A program made the position numbers and the translations under genes. The notes beneath the pieces are model-generated. The model ran no database searches. It saw nothing but the letters and a program-made list of their open reading frames with translations, and was not told where the DNA came from. Source: Lentilactobacillus sunkii DSM 19904 (lineage in GTDB: Bacteria; Bacillota; Bacilli; Lactobacillales; Lactobacillaceae). From it: 64,000 bases of DNA. The stretch is taken from assembly GCF_001435575.1 (NCBI RefSeq), contig NZ_AZEA01000006.1, positions 37,072 through 101,071 on the forward strand, written 5' to 3'. Shown piece by piece: positions 36,285 to 45,400 of the stretch; the stretch's first letter is position 1; each line of letters opens with the position of its first letter.

Positions 36285-36313
36285 AGATTACCATATGGGA
36301 TTAACCATTGCAA
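36285..36313 (-). promoter_or_regulatory. pox promoter
   Basis: On the minus strand TTGCAA (36313-36308) and TAATCT (36290-36285) are 17 bases apart. Confidence 0.55.
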
Positions 36314-36382
36314 TCGCATACATCACTGAAAGGTTGCCAATTTACTTCACTTAATTTAACCAAATATACTATAGTCAGTTGG

Positions 36383-37699
36383 TTAGTCGAATTGTTGATT
36401 GTATTTCGTCACCCACAACGTCAGCCACGAAACCGCAAAACCAATTGGCCAGCTCAGGTTGACCCAAATAAGGGCCAAGGCGGCACCCAGAAAGAGGGCA
36501 ATGATGGGTGGTAGTGATGCTGATAACTGATCGTCTTGATAAAGCTGCGGGACATTCACCTTTTGATGGCGCTTGAGGTAGTATTCGTTCAGAATAATCG
36601 CCGTCATGGGTCCTAAAAATGCAGAATAGATTTTGATAAATATCGTCAGCCCGATTGACGAACTGTCTTGAACTAAAAGCCAAGGGCAGCTCAGCCCCGC
36701 AAGAACAGCAATAATTACGAGTGCGGTTCGCTCTGAAATGTTCAACCAGGCATTTAGAACATATGTCGGGGGAATAATGTTGGCCACAAGGTTGGTAAGA
36801 ATGGTGCCCAGAACAATGAATGCCGACACAACAATTGTGATGAGGTTATTGTTGAACAAATGTGCCATCGCATGGACCGGACTGGATATTCCGGTCACAA
36901 CTGCCAATAATGCGCCGGTTAAGAGCGTTAATCCATAGCCGGTAAATATTGGGATGAAATATAACACAGCGCGCCGTTTGTTCGACAAACCGGGTTTTAA
37001 TTCTCGAGAATAATCGGCTGCCGATTCGAATATGGCTGTGTAGTTGCCAAGAAAAGCAACCACAAAGCCCCAAAATGTCAGTCCCCAGCTTCCCTTTACC
37101 GCAACCATACGATCAATGAAGAGATTGCTTTCTTGAGAAAACAAAAAGATCAGTGTGGTGATCAAAGCAACGGCCATAACCAGGGAGGCCCAGACAGAAA
37201 TGGTTTTAATCGAACGAAAGCCATTCATGGAAAGCAGTGTTTGAATAATCAACAGCAGGACGAAGAAAACAGCAACATTGTTATAACCAGTGAGGATAGT
37301 CGTAATTTGATTGAAAGCCAACGCGCCGGTCCAACTTTGAAATCCATACCACACAATAGCGGGAATTCCACGCAGTAAACCGGCCAGTTTGCCTCCTTTT
37401 GCCCCAAAAGTCATTTGCAGCTGAATGACATAAGGTGATCCGGTGTAATAGCCAAAATGATCGTTTAGAACAAAAATCACGGTAATCATTGATATTGCCA
37501 GTCCAGCAGCAACTATTGTTTGGAACAGGTTCATGCTTGCAACTCCGGCGACCACAATTGAGGATCCCAGGGTCACGTTGCCAATATTAAAACCATCGCC
37601 CAACCACATTGCCATGTAAGATAGTTGGCCAATGTGGCGCTGCTCTTCTATCTTTGGCTTCAAATCTGAAGCAACCGTCAATGATTTCTCTGTGTTCAT
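36383..37699 (-). CDS. NCS1 family permease (nucleobase/allantoin/thiamine-precursor type)
   Basis: 438 residues, twelve predicted helices. NCS1 signatures: GLLRGIPAIVWYGFQSWTGA near helix 3 and NLVANIIPPTYVLN in the later half, similar to allantoin, hydantoin and cytosine permeases. It begins four bases inside the end of the amidohydrolase gene (ATGA overlap) and is thus translationally coupled. The operon is headed by a TPP riboswitch, which suggests that thiamine or a pyrimidine relative is the substrate rather than allantoin; NCS1 proteins of both kinds are known. Substrate unresolved. Confidence 0.8.
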   Translation of the reverse strand: MNTEKSLTVASDLKPKIEEQRHIGQLSYMAMWLGDGFNIGNVTLGSSIVVAGVASMNLFQTIVAAGLAISMITVIFVLNDHFGYYTGSPYVIQLQMTFGAKGGKLAGLLRGIPAIVWYGFQSWTGALAFNQITTILTGYNNVAVFFVLLLIIQTLLSMNGFRSIKTISVWASLVMAVALITTLIFLFSQESNLFIDRMVAVKGSWGLTFWGFVVAFLGNYTAIFESAADYSRELKPGLSNKRRAVLYFIPIFTGYGLTLLTGALLAVVTGISSPVHAMAHLFNNNLITIVVSAFIVLGTILTNLVANIIPPTYVLNAWLNISERTALVIIAVLAGLSCPWLLVQDSSSIGLTIFIKIYSAFLGPMTAIILNEYYLKRHQKVNVPQLYQDDQLSASLPPIIALFLGAALALIWVNLSWPIGFAVSWLTLWVTKYNQQFD

Positions 37700-39084
37700 G
37701 AGGAGAGGCCTCCGATTGAATGCGGTGTTAATACTTTTCCAATTGGATTTCCGGTGAATCCGCCAGCCAGGGTGTAGATAATCTTGCCGCGTAAAATGGT
37801 CATGGTTACCCGATCATTAATTTCGAAGCCTTCATAAGCGCTAATCTTATTTTTATAAAACAGATCGTTATTCTTGAGGACATAGGATTGGTTGAGGTCT
37901 AAGAAGGTGATGTCTGCGTCGTATCCGACTTGAAGTTTACCTTTGTTGAGGATGCCAAATAGCGCCGCTGGTCTTTCTGCCGTCATTCTGATGAAGTCCG
38001 TAACTGGCAGTCCATGCTTGGTAACAGCTTGATCATAAAGAAGGTCGACATTGTTTTGACAGCCACTGATGCCACCCCAGATGTCAAAAATATTGTTAGT
38101 GCTGCTTTCTTTCATAGACATTGGAGCGGGTGAGTGGTCGGAAGCGATCGTATCGATCTCGCCCTTAAAAAGTTTTGACCAGAGTCCTTCGACAATTTCA
38201 GGATCTCTTAGTGCCGGTGAGCACTTTGCCAATGGTCCAATTTGTTCAAACTTGTTACGGTCCAAGATCAAGTAATGCGGGCAGGTCTCACAGGTAACTT
38301 TTAAGCCGGCGTCTCGTGCGTTTTTGACTTCTTGCACGGCGGCCGGGGTTGATAAGTGGACAAAGTGAAGCTGGACGTTAGTCTGTTCCGCTAAATAAAT
38401 GGCTCGGCGGACTGCTTCAACTTCTACGAAAGGTGGGCGGGAGTCGACATAATCCCGGATCGAAGTTTTTCCGGCGGCAATTTTCTCGGCTGCCAGTCCG
38501 TCCGTAATTGTGGCGTTCTCGGCGTGAACCAACAGTGGCAGACCGGTTTTGGCAATTTCCTGCATCCCTTCCAAAAGTTCCAAGTCGTTGACGTTTTTGA
38601 AGTCCCCAGGTTCATCAGATCCGGTGGTTGCCATGAATGCTTTGTAACCAAAGGCGCCGTCATTGCCCATTTTGCCGATCTCATCCAGGTTACCCGGGAC
38701 CAGACCGCCGTATAAACCATAATCAATGTAAGATTTGTTTTCTGCAATCTTTGTTTGGCGTTTGAATTCTTTATCGGTTGTTCGGGCGGGGAGAGCATTT
38801 AGCGGCATGACCAACATGGTCGTGGTTCCACCGGCTGCTAGGGCTTGAGATCCGGTATGGTAATCTTCCCAGTCACTTCTCCCCGGTTCGTTAATGTGGA
38901 CGTGATCATCGATCATTCCTGGTAAGATCATTTGACCATGGGCATCAATGACTTCCTTAGCGTGAGTTGCCAATCCGTCACCGATTGCTGCAATTTGGCC
39001 GTCTTGAATTGCCAAATCAGTATCGAGTACGGCGTTGGGAGTTGCGACATGACCATTTGTGATAACGAGTGAATATTTCATCAT
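37696..39084 (-). CDS. Allantoinase-like cyclic amidohydrolase under TPP riboswitch
   Basis: 462 residues from ATG at 39084 with GGAGG upstream (a second ATG follows at once). Strong resemblance to AllB: metal ligands in DDHVHINEPGRSDWE, carboxylated lysine in GYKAFMATTG, histidines in VHAEN and HFVHLS, aspartate in SDHSP. Family enzymes open cyclic amides such as allantoin. No other purine-degradation gene is nearby. Regulation by thiamine pyrophosphate and coupling to an NCS1 permease raise the possibility that it acts on a thiamine-related compound. Family is sure; allantoin as substrate is not. Confidence 0.85.
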   Translation of the reverse strand: MMKYSLVITNGHVATPNAVLDTDLAIQDGQIAAIGDGLATHAKEVIDAHGQMILPGMIDDHVHINEPGRSDWEDYHTGSQALAAGGTTTMLVMPLNALPARTTDKEFKRQTKIAENKSYIDYGLYGGLVPGNLDEIGKMGNDGAFGYKAFMATTGSDEPGDFKNVNDLELLEGMQEIAKTGLPLLVHAENATITDGLAAEKIAAGKTSIRDYVDSRPPFVEVEAVRRAIYLAEQTNVQLHFVHLSTPAAVQEVKNARDAGLKVTCETCPHYLILDRNKFEQIGPLAKCSPALRDPEIVEGLWSKLFKGEIDTIASDHSPAPMSMKESSTNNIFDIWGGISGCQNNVDLLYDQAVTKHGLPVTDFIRMTAERPAALFGILNKGKLQVGYDADITFLDLNQSYVLKNNDLFYKNKISAYEGFEINDRVTMTILRGKIIYTLAGGFTGNPIGKVLTPHSIGGLSS

Positions 39085-39170
39085 TTTTTCCTCCAGTAAT
39101 TTTGCCTGCATTGGGTATCAAGGGTGCCATTGGGGGTTAAACAGCCCATGAGTGGCGGGAGTTGGAAAGC

Positions 39171-39213
39171 AAAATAAAAACTCCAATCTCAAGTAACACA
39201 GAGAAAGGAGTTT
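39171..39213 (-). terminator. Riboswitch-controlled terminator
   Basis: On the minus strand AAACTCC and TCTC pair with GAGA and GGAGTTT, followed by TTATTTTG. It lies between the TPP aptamer and the amidohydrolase start, as expected of an expression platform. Confidence 0.75.
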
Positions 39214-39259
39214 GACCTACAACGGGATAGTTGAATCATCGAAAATAGGTTCTCGATTG

Positions 39260-39331
39260 TTGTCTTCCTCCGACAGTGCAAACTGCATCAGGTTCAATGG
39301 GTATTTCTCAGCCAAAAGGCACCCCAGACAA
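39260..39331 (-). promoter_or_regulatory. TPP riboswitch (THI element)
   Basis: The minus-strand RNA contains GGGGUGCC, then GGCUGAGAAAUACCC, then GAACCUGAU and a hairpin GCAGUUUGCACUGU before CGGAGGAAGAC. P1 is closed by UUGUCU/AGACAA. The order and conserved bases match E. coli thiM. The downstream gene is the amidohydrolase; SDR on the other side is on the opposite strand. Confidence 0.93.
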
Positions 39332-39463
39332 TTCTTAATTTGAATATAGCAATTATTGCTGAAAGAAGTCGGAAAAGCAAGCAAATATAATTGAACAAAA
39401 TAAGCTGAGAAAAGTTCATAATAAAGATATTGGTGAATTAATAAACATTGGAGGTTGATGAAC

Positions 39464-40234
39464 ATGGTATTTAACAAAGATAGTTTCTCCCTTGTAGGTA
39501 AGGTGGCCCTTGTAACTGGCGGTGCGTCAGGCTTGGGGCTCAATTATTCCATTGCGCTTTCCATGTATGGAGCAGATGTATTCATTGTCAGTCGGTCGCA
39601 AAAGGGTTGGGATGAGGCCCAAAAATTGGTTGAAAAAAATGGTCAACAAGTTGGCTTTTTACAAAAGGATCTGACTGAAGACGGCGCAGCTGAAGAAGTG
39701 ATTCAAGCAGCGTTGGCCAAGTTTGGCCGGCTGGATATTTTGGTTAATAATGCCGGGATGCAAATTCGAAACAATGTCTTGGATTTTAAAGACGAAGATT
39801 GGCAGAAAGTCATTAATCTGAATTTGAATGCGTTGTATTATTTGTCCCATGAAGCGGCTAAAGTGATGACCAAGCAGAAAAGCGGCAAGATCATCAACGT
39901 TGGTTCCATGCAGTCGTATCGGGCTGGCAAATTTATCTTTCCGTACACTGCCAGTAAGCATGGCGTTTTAGGGTTGACCAAAGCATACGCAGACGCCTTG
40001 GCACCCTACAATATCCAGGTGAATGGCGTGGCACCGGGTTATATCAAAACGGATATGACTAAGCCCCTTCAAGAAGATCCTGTACGTGGCCCTGAAATTA
40101 AATCCCACATTCCTTCTGGTGAGTGGGGTGTGCCAGAAGAGTTGATGGGTCCAGTTGTTTTTCTGGCCAGTCATGCATCGGATTATGTGACCGGTGTGAT
40201 GTTGCCGGTTGATGGTGGATATTTGTTGAGATAG
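39464..40234 (+). CDS. SDR family oxidoreductase, gluconate 5-/deoxygluconate 3-dehydrogenase-like
   Basis: 256 residues. ATG at 39464 is nine bases from GGAGG; ATG at 39458 is too close. Classical SDR: VTGGASGLG cofactor loop, LVNNAG, catalytic serine in NVGSMQS, YTASK and the VAPGYIKTDMT loop. It resembles KduD/IdnO enzymes. It is divergent from the TPP-riboswitch operon and may share its upstream region. Substrate is inferred only by resemblance. Confidence 0.87.
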   Translation: MVFNKDSFSLVGKVALVTGGASGLGLNYSIALSMYGADVFIVSRSQKGWDEAQKLVEKNGQQVGFLQKDLTEDGAAEEVIQAALAKFGRLDILVNNAGMQIRNNVLDFKDEDWQKVINLNLNALYYLSHEAAKVMTKQKSGKIINVGSMQSYRAGKFIFPYTASKHGVLGLTKAYADALAPYNIQVNGVAPGYIKTDMTKPLQEDPVRGPEIKSHIPSGEWGVPEELMGPVVFLASHASDYVTGVMLPVDGGYLLR

Positions 40235-40243
40235 GATCGCAAG

Positions 40244-40273
40244 AATAGGAATACCTTTTGTTCCTATTGTTTT
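40244..40273 (+). terminator. Terminator of SDR gene
   Basis: AATAGGAA pairs with TTCCTATT, followed by GTTTTG. Confidence 0.7.
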
Positions 40274-40368
40274 GAAACTATTTTGATGACCAGCTGTAAG
40301 CTTGCTTGGTGATAACCCGGATGCCAGCTTCTGAGTTATGTCCCAAGTTCCATTACATTGTTCCACAA

Positions 40369-40402
40369 AAAAAGATCCCCCGCCCTAAAGCTGGGAATCT
40401 TT
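40369..40402 (-). terminator. Terminator of 73-residue protein gene
   Basis: On the minus strand AAAGATTCCC pairs with GGGGATCTTT and is followed by TTTTTTTG. Confidence 0.7.
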
Positions 40403-40449
40403 GAATGCCTACACGAAACGAGTGCGGGTATTTTTAATTAGCTGTCGAA

Positions 40450-40671
40450 TTACTTTTTGAGTAATGCTTCAGCCTTGCTCTTAAGATCATCAGTTGACAT
40501 GTTCATGTAAGGTTCAACATCTTTTTCGGTCTTGAGGGTATCGTGGTCGTTTTTCTCCATGTAATAGTCCCAAATAGCATCACGGACTGGTAATTTTTGA
40601 TCGCTCCAGTCGAATGCTTCAGACATCATTTTGTTCAATAATGGAGATTCTGCACCTGGTTCTTCTGCCAT
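40450..40671 (-). CDS. Small acidic protein, unknown function
   Basis: 73 residues with RBS GAAGGAGGT. Mostly helical and acidic; the centre FDWSDQKLPVRDAIWDYY and the end LKSKAEALLKK are clear. No signal peptide or membrane segment. I recall similar small proteins in lactobacilli but cannot name a function. It lies downstream of the GcvH-like gene on the same strand, separated by 86 bases. Confidence 0.7.
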   Translation of the reverse strand: MAEEPGAESPLLNKMMSEAFDWSDQKLPVRDAIWDYYMEKNDHDTLKTEKDVEPYMNMSTDDLKSKAEALLKK

Positions 40672-40757
40672 AAAATATTACCTCCTTCTATTTGATCTAA
40701 CTTCATTATAGTTCTTTTTTGAGAAGTGGTTAAATATTTGTTTGATTTATTCGAAAT

Positions 40758-41135
40758 CTATTTTGCAGGAGCCACTTTAACAATCCAGTTTACTTGTGGA
40801 TTAGGGTCGTTGAGCTGTTCAATATCTTTGCCGATATCTTTATTTCTTTCAATAATTTTACCGGAAATTGGCGACTTCAAAGTTTCCACCGATTTGTCAC
40901 CTTCGATATCCAACAAGTCATCATCGGATGCCAGGTTGTCCAGTTGGTTGGGAAAATCGGCAAACGTAATTTTACCCATCAAGTCATAAACCGATTTGTC
41001 GATTCCCAACAGGTAGTTGCCATCAGCGCCCTTTGCATACCAGATGCCGTCTTTAACCTGAACGTCAGTATAAGCAGGTTGTTTCTTCCCAGTAAAGAAA
41101 TTAATAATTTTTTGCCAAATTGAAATTTTTGCCAT
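40758..41135 (-). CDS. GcvH-like lipoyl carrier protein
   Basis: 125 residues. It matches glycine-cleavage H protein: the lipoylation segment IEGDKSVETLKSPISG aligns with VESVKAASDLYSPVSG, making K81 the lipoyl lysine. No other glycine cleavage genes are present, and the protein is divergent from a lipoate ligase gene across an 85-base region with a perfect palindrome. This fits the GcvH-like proteins of Gram-positives that act as stand-alone lipoyl carriers, sometimes with macrodomain/sirtuin partners, none of which is seen here. Confidence 0.85.
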   Translation of the reverse strand: MAKISIWQKIINFFTGKKQPAYTDVQVKDGIWYAKGADGNYLLGIDKSVYDLMGKITFADFPNQLDNLASDDDLLDIEGDKSVETLKSPISGKIIERNKDIGKDIEQLNDPNPQVNWIVKVAPAK

Positions 41136-41161
41136 AATGACACCGCCTCGATATTATTTAC

Positions 41162-41184
41162 TTCAATTATACCGTATAATTGAA
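41162..41184. promoter_or_regulatory. Perfect palindrome with divergent -10 boxes
   Basis: Arms TTCAATTATA and TATAATTGAA (10 bp each) flank CCG. Each arm holds a TATAAT reading outward on its own strand, towards lplA (+) and the GcvH-like gene (-). It could be a divergent promoter, an operator, or both. Confidence 0.65.
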
Positions 41185-41220
41185 GATGTACTAGAATTTG
41201 AACAAAGGGGGAAATGTCAG

Positions 41221-42240
41221 ATGTACTTAATCGATATTTCCAGGAATGGTAAACCCAGTTATGATGCACGGGTGAACCAATCATTGGATAATTATTTTGT
41301 GAATGATCTAAAGCTGCCGGGTCATGGATTTATGTTCTATATTAATCAACCGTCTGTGATTATCGGCCGGAACCAAAACGTCTGGGCGGAAGTCGATGTC
41401 GACTATCTGCATGACCATGACATTCAGCTGGTTCGTCGCACTTCCGGCGGTGGCGCCGTTTATCATGATATGGGGAACTTTATCTTTGAAAATATTCTGA
41501 CGGATAACGCTGATGATTTCGGCGATTACGGCCATTTTGCAGAACCAGTTTTGAAAGCGCTTCGTAAGTTGAATATCGACGTCAAAATGAAAGAAAACTC
41601 CAGCGATCTTATCTTGGATGGCAAGAAATGGTCAGGCATGACGATGTTCAAGAGCGGCCAAGGACTGGCAGCCGGCGGGACCATTATGTATGATTTAAAT
41701 ATTGAAAATGCCAAGAAAGTTTTAACGGAAGATCAAATGGAGAAGCAAAAAGGACTGGGTGTCCGTTCCAAGCGCAGTCCGATTATCAATTTGAAGGATT
41801 TCCTCCCGGATGGGATGACGATGGCTGATTTTCGTGAGTACTTGTTAAAAGAAATTTTTAGTGTGAAATCACTTGATGACATCGAAACCTATCATATGAC
41901 CGACCAGGACTGGGCCAATGCCGATAAGCGATTGGCAGAAACCTATGGCACGGATGAATGGAACTTCGGCCACAACCCTGGTTATTATGATTATGCCGAC
42001 AAAGAGCTCAGTGAAGGCAAATTGGGCATTAATTGGACAATTGAAGATGGTAAGTTGGTTCATCTGAAGTTCAATCCATTTTTCAAAGTTAAGGGATTGA
42101 ATGAGATTGAGGCCGGACTTGCTGGAAAGAAGCCAAGCAGTTGGAACGTTAAACGGGCAGTCAAGAAGGCTGGCATTGAGAATATCGATGACGATGAGTT
42201 GATTGACTTTCTTGTGGATAACTTTAATAAAACCGAATAA
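41221..42240 (+). CDS. lplA: Lipoate-protein ligase
   Basis: 339 residues from ATG at 41221 with GGGGGA upstream. It attaches free lipoate to carrier lysines using ATP. The catalytic region has VRRTSGGGAVYHD and DGKKWSGMTMFKSG (substrate lysine), and a C-terminal accessory domain (about 250-339) is present as in bacterial LplA. It is divergent from the GcvH-like gene, its probable substrate protein. Confidence 0.93.
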   Translation: MYLIDISRNGKPSYDARVNQSLDNYFVNDLKLPGHGFMFYINQPSVIIGRNQNVWAEVDVDYLHDHDIQLVRRTSGGGAVYHDMGNFIFENILTDNADDFGDYGHFAEPVLKALRKLNIDVKMKENSSDLILDGKKWSGMTMFKSGQGLAAGGTIMYDLNIENAKKVLTEDQMEKQKGLGVRSKRSPIINLKDFLPDGMTMADFREYLLKEIFSVKSLDDIETYHMTDQDWANADKRLAETYGTDEWNFGHNPGYYDYADKELSEGKLGINWTIEDGKLVHLKFNPFFKVKGLNEIEAGLAGKKPSSWNVKRAVKKAGIENIDDDELIDFLVDNFNKTE

Positions 42241-42253
42241 TCTTTTCAAAAGT

Positions 42254-42292
42254 GGCTGGAACAAGACTCAGGTTTTGTTTCCAGTCTTTTTT
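42254..42292 (+). terminator. Terminator of lplA
   Basis: CTGGAAcAA pairs with TTgTTTCCAG and is followed by TCTTTTTT. Confidence 0.75.
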
Positions 42293-42413
42293 GTGTTTTC
42301 AAAAGTCATACTATCTTCACACTTTCCTCGAACTTTGTGAACATTTGTACGATATGCTTATGACGTTGATAAGAGGGAATAATTCAAATCGAAGCATATG
42401 GAGGACGAAAGTT

Positions 42414-45400
42414 ATGAAGAAACGAACAAGCTTTTGGATTCAAGCGATCGGCGTCTTGACGCTGGTTCTTGGGAATTTTTTTACAGCTGGGACCGCGTTG
42501 GCTGATGTCATTTCGACCAAAGAGGTCGTTGCCGACAACGCAAAGCTGATCGATGACAGACGTGGTTTGATTACCAAGTCCAAAGTTGGTGATCAGGCAA
42601 ACATGGCATTTGATTTGACGGTAGGCGGACTTTCCCAGTCCGGTACGGTTAAATTTAATTACAACGCTGATTATTTCAAAATTAAGGATAAACAATTCAA
42701 ATTTTCAAATGGCGATACCAAAGTGGTCGTCGACATTGATGGCAAAGAGTCCACAATTTCATGGACAAACGCGATTGATAAGACAGATCTCGAGGTCATT
42801 TTACCGGTGAAATTCAACCGGACAGTTAATGACCGGGAGTTGGATTTCGTCGTTGACGATGAAAAGGTTAAGCTGCCGACCTTAACGGTGGTTGAAGAAG
42901 ACGAAGATGTTAAAGATGTGCCAACAGTTGAAAAGCCGGATGGCAATTTGGCTGACGACAACATTTTAAACGAGGCACTGGCTGATGAAAAGGCGTCTGA
43001 TGAAGCTGAGGCTGCTCATAAAGAAGCCGAGTCAAAGAACCAGCCAAAATTGACTGAGGATACCCAAAAAGACGCCGAAGTTGACGAAAACTCATCGCAA
43101 GCCGATGCAGTGGAACAGCCAAAGCAATCCAACCGTGAGCAGGCTGAAGCATTGTTGAAAGAAAAGCAGGCAGCAGACCAAAAGAAAGCTGAGGAGAAGA
43201 GTCGTCAAGCCATTGCCGACACTCAAAAATCCGACAAGCAGGCACAGTCGACTCAATCTACAGACGTGCAGACGGTCAAAGATGGTGGCGAAACAAAAGA
43301 ATCTGCCACCCCACAGACCCCTGAAGTATCTGACTTGAAAGGCGCAAAAGAAGCAGTTGCCGCTGACGATGCGGATGCCGACGAACCGGCTGACAATCAA
43401 ATAACTCGACAGCTGCCGGTGAATGGAGTCTTCGATGATGAAGATGGTAATGATATTACCCAACAAATCAAGGCTGCAGAAACACCACAATTTTTCAAAT
43501 CAATTTCATTTACTTATAAAGATAAAGACGGCAAGATGCAAACTAAACAGATCCCGCCAGTTCTTGAAGAGATCGTCGAACTTCCATCCGTATTGCGGGT
43601 TAACAAGAATATCGAAATTCAGTATGAATGGGACATTGACACGATTAAAGAAAAAACCGGTATCGACATTCAGCAGGGTGACTTTTATACGTTTGACCTG
43701 AAAGGGATGACGTATAAGTATGGTACTACCGGTCTATATGATGAATTCATCAAGTATAATGGCAAAACCATTGGCCGGTTTACCATGACGCCAACTGCTG
43801 ATCCACATACACAAAATGTGAAAATTACTTTTCTTCCCGGTGAGTTGGAAGGTGTGTCCAATATTCAATATAAGGCAAGCTTGAAGACAGAGATTAATGC
43901 CAATTCTGATGAAATTTCTTTTGGGGAAAACTCCAAAGGTGAGATTGATATTGAAGTTGGGGAAGAGTTAGTATCTGTTGAAAAAGTTGGGGCCTTCCAC
44001 AAAGAAAATGGCGTAACCGATTTGGATACGCTTGACTGGACATCCACGTTTAAAGTGAAGGATGGCAAAAAAGCCACCAATGTTGAGCTCTATGATCGAT
44101 TTGGTACTGGATTTGAACATGATAAGAATAAAGTTGATTATGTATTCACGATTCAGACAGCGGATGGCAAAGAAACCGTCATTGACGACAAGAGCAGCGC
44201 GGAATACAAGCGAATTGTTGCCAACAATCAGATATTCAAATTCGATGTTGATGACTTAAACTTGCCAGACGGAATTACTGAAATTGAAGTGAACATGGTA
44301 ACCCCAGTCGTTCGGACGGATTACAAGAGTTTCAAGAATGAAATTAAGGCCAATAATGTAACTCTCTCCGACGGCGAAAAGACCAAAACCCTTTATACTG
44401 AAGCATGGATCAATCGTGATAAAAATCATCTGACGAAGACTGCAAAAATGGATGAAAACGGCAAGATTAAGTACACGGTTGGCTTTACAGTTGAAGCTGG
44501 TCAGAAAAATATTACTTTAAAAGATACGTTGAGCACGAACAGATTTAGTTTCAGCAGTGACAAGAATGATTACACGCTCAGCCCCGCAGTTGAAGGCTGG
44601 TTCGCAGAAGGTCCGACTGTTGACGGGAAAACACTGAGCATCAAGTTCAGTGATGCAATTGTTCCAGAGACTGGTATGAAGACTTATACATTCTCTTATA
44701 TTATCAATCCGGCTGACGATATCACCGATGCTGACTATAAAGACATTACTAATTCGGTTGAAGTGAACGGTCAAAAGAAGAGTCATCAATTTGGCCCAAC
44801 GATCAATAGTAAAAACAACGTGAGCTTTGATTGGCAGAAAATGATGACCAGTTGGAGCATTCACGTTAACCAGATTGAACGAAACATTGATGGGACATTC
44901 ACAATTACAGAACCTGTTAAAGGCACGAACCCAAATTATTTGGATTATCAGGCTTACTATGACAGTTTTAGTGATGGTAAGGATGGTTTTACCGACGAAA
45001 TCAAAAATCACTTAAGCTTCACTAAAAAGACAAATGATTCTAAATGGGATTACAAAGTTGTCAACGGAAAAGCTTACTGGGCTGACGACACGGATAATGA
45101 GAACGAAGCATTTACCGTGTCCGCTTCAGATGGTCAGATTAAAATCCAAGTGCTGAATCTCCCAGCTGGTGAAAAGTCATTTGTGGCTTATCTAAATAAT
45201 GTTCCTTTGGATAAAGACAAGATTTTGAAGGCAACTCCCGCTGAATTAGCGCTGATTTGTAATTATGCCGGCGTGGATTATGAGGGATCCGGTGAGACAG
45301 TTGTTTCAACTTGTAAAGGTCAGGGAGACCTGATTCGAAACAACATTTCAAAAGAAGGCCAGTTATCCAAGAATTTCTTGAAAGATGGCATCATCAACTG

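Noticed and set aside
39260..39331. TPP riboswitch as regulator of the SDR gene at 39464
   Set aside because: The aptamer, its terminator and its polarity are all on the minus strand, so it can act only on the amidohydrolase operon.
41162..41184. Perfect palindrome between gcvH-like and lplA considered as a terminator
   Set aside because: It lies between two divergent starts, is AT-rich and lacks a T-run.
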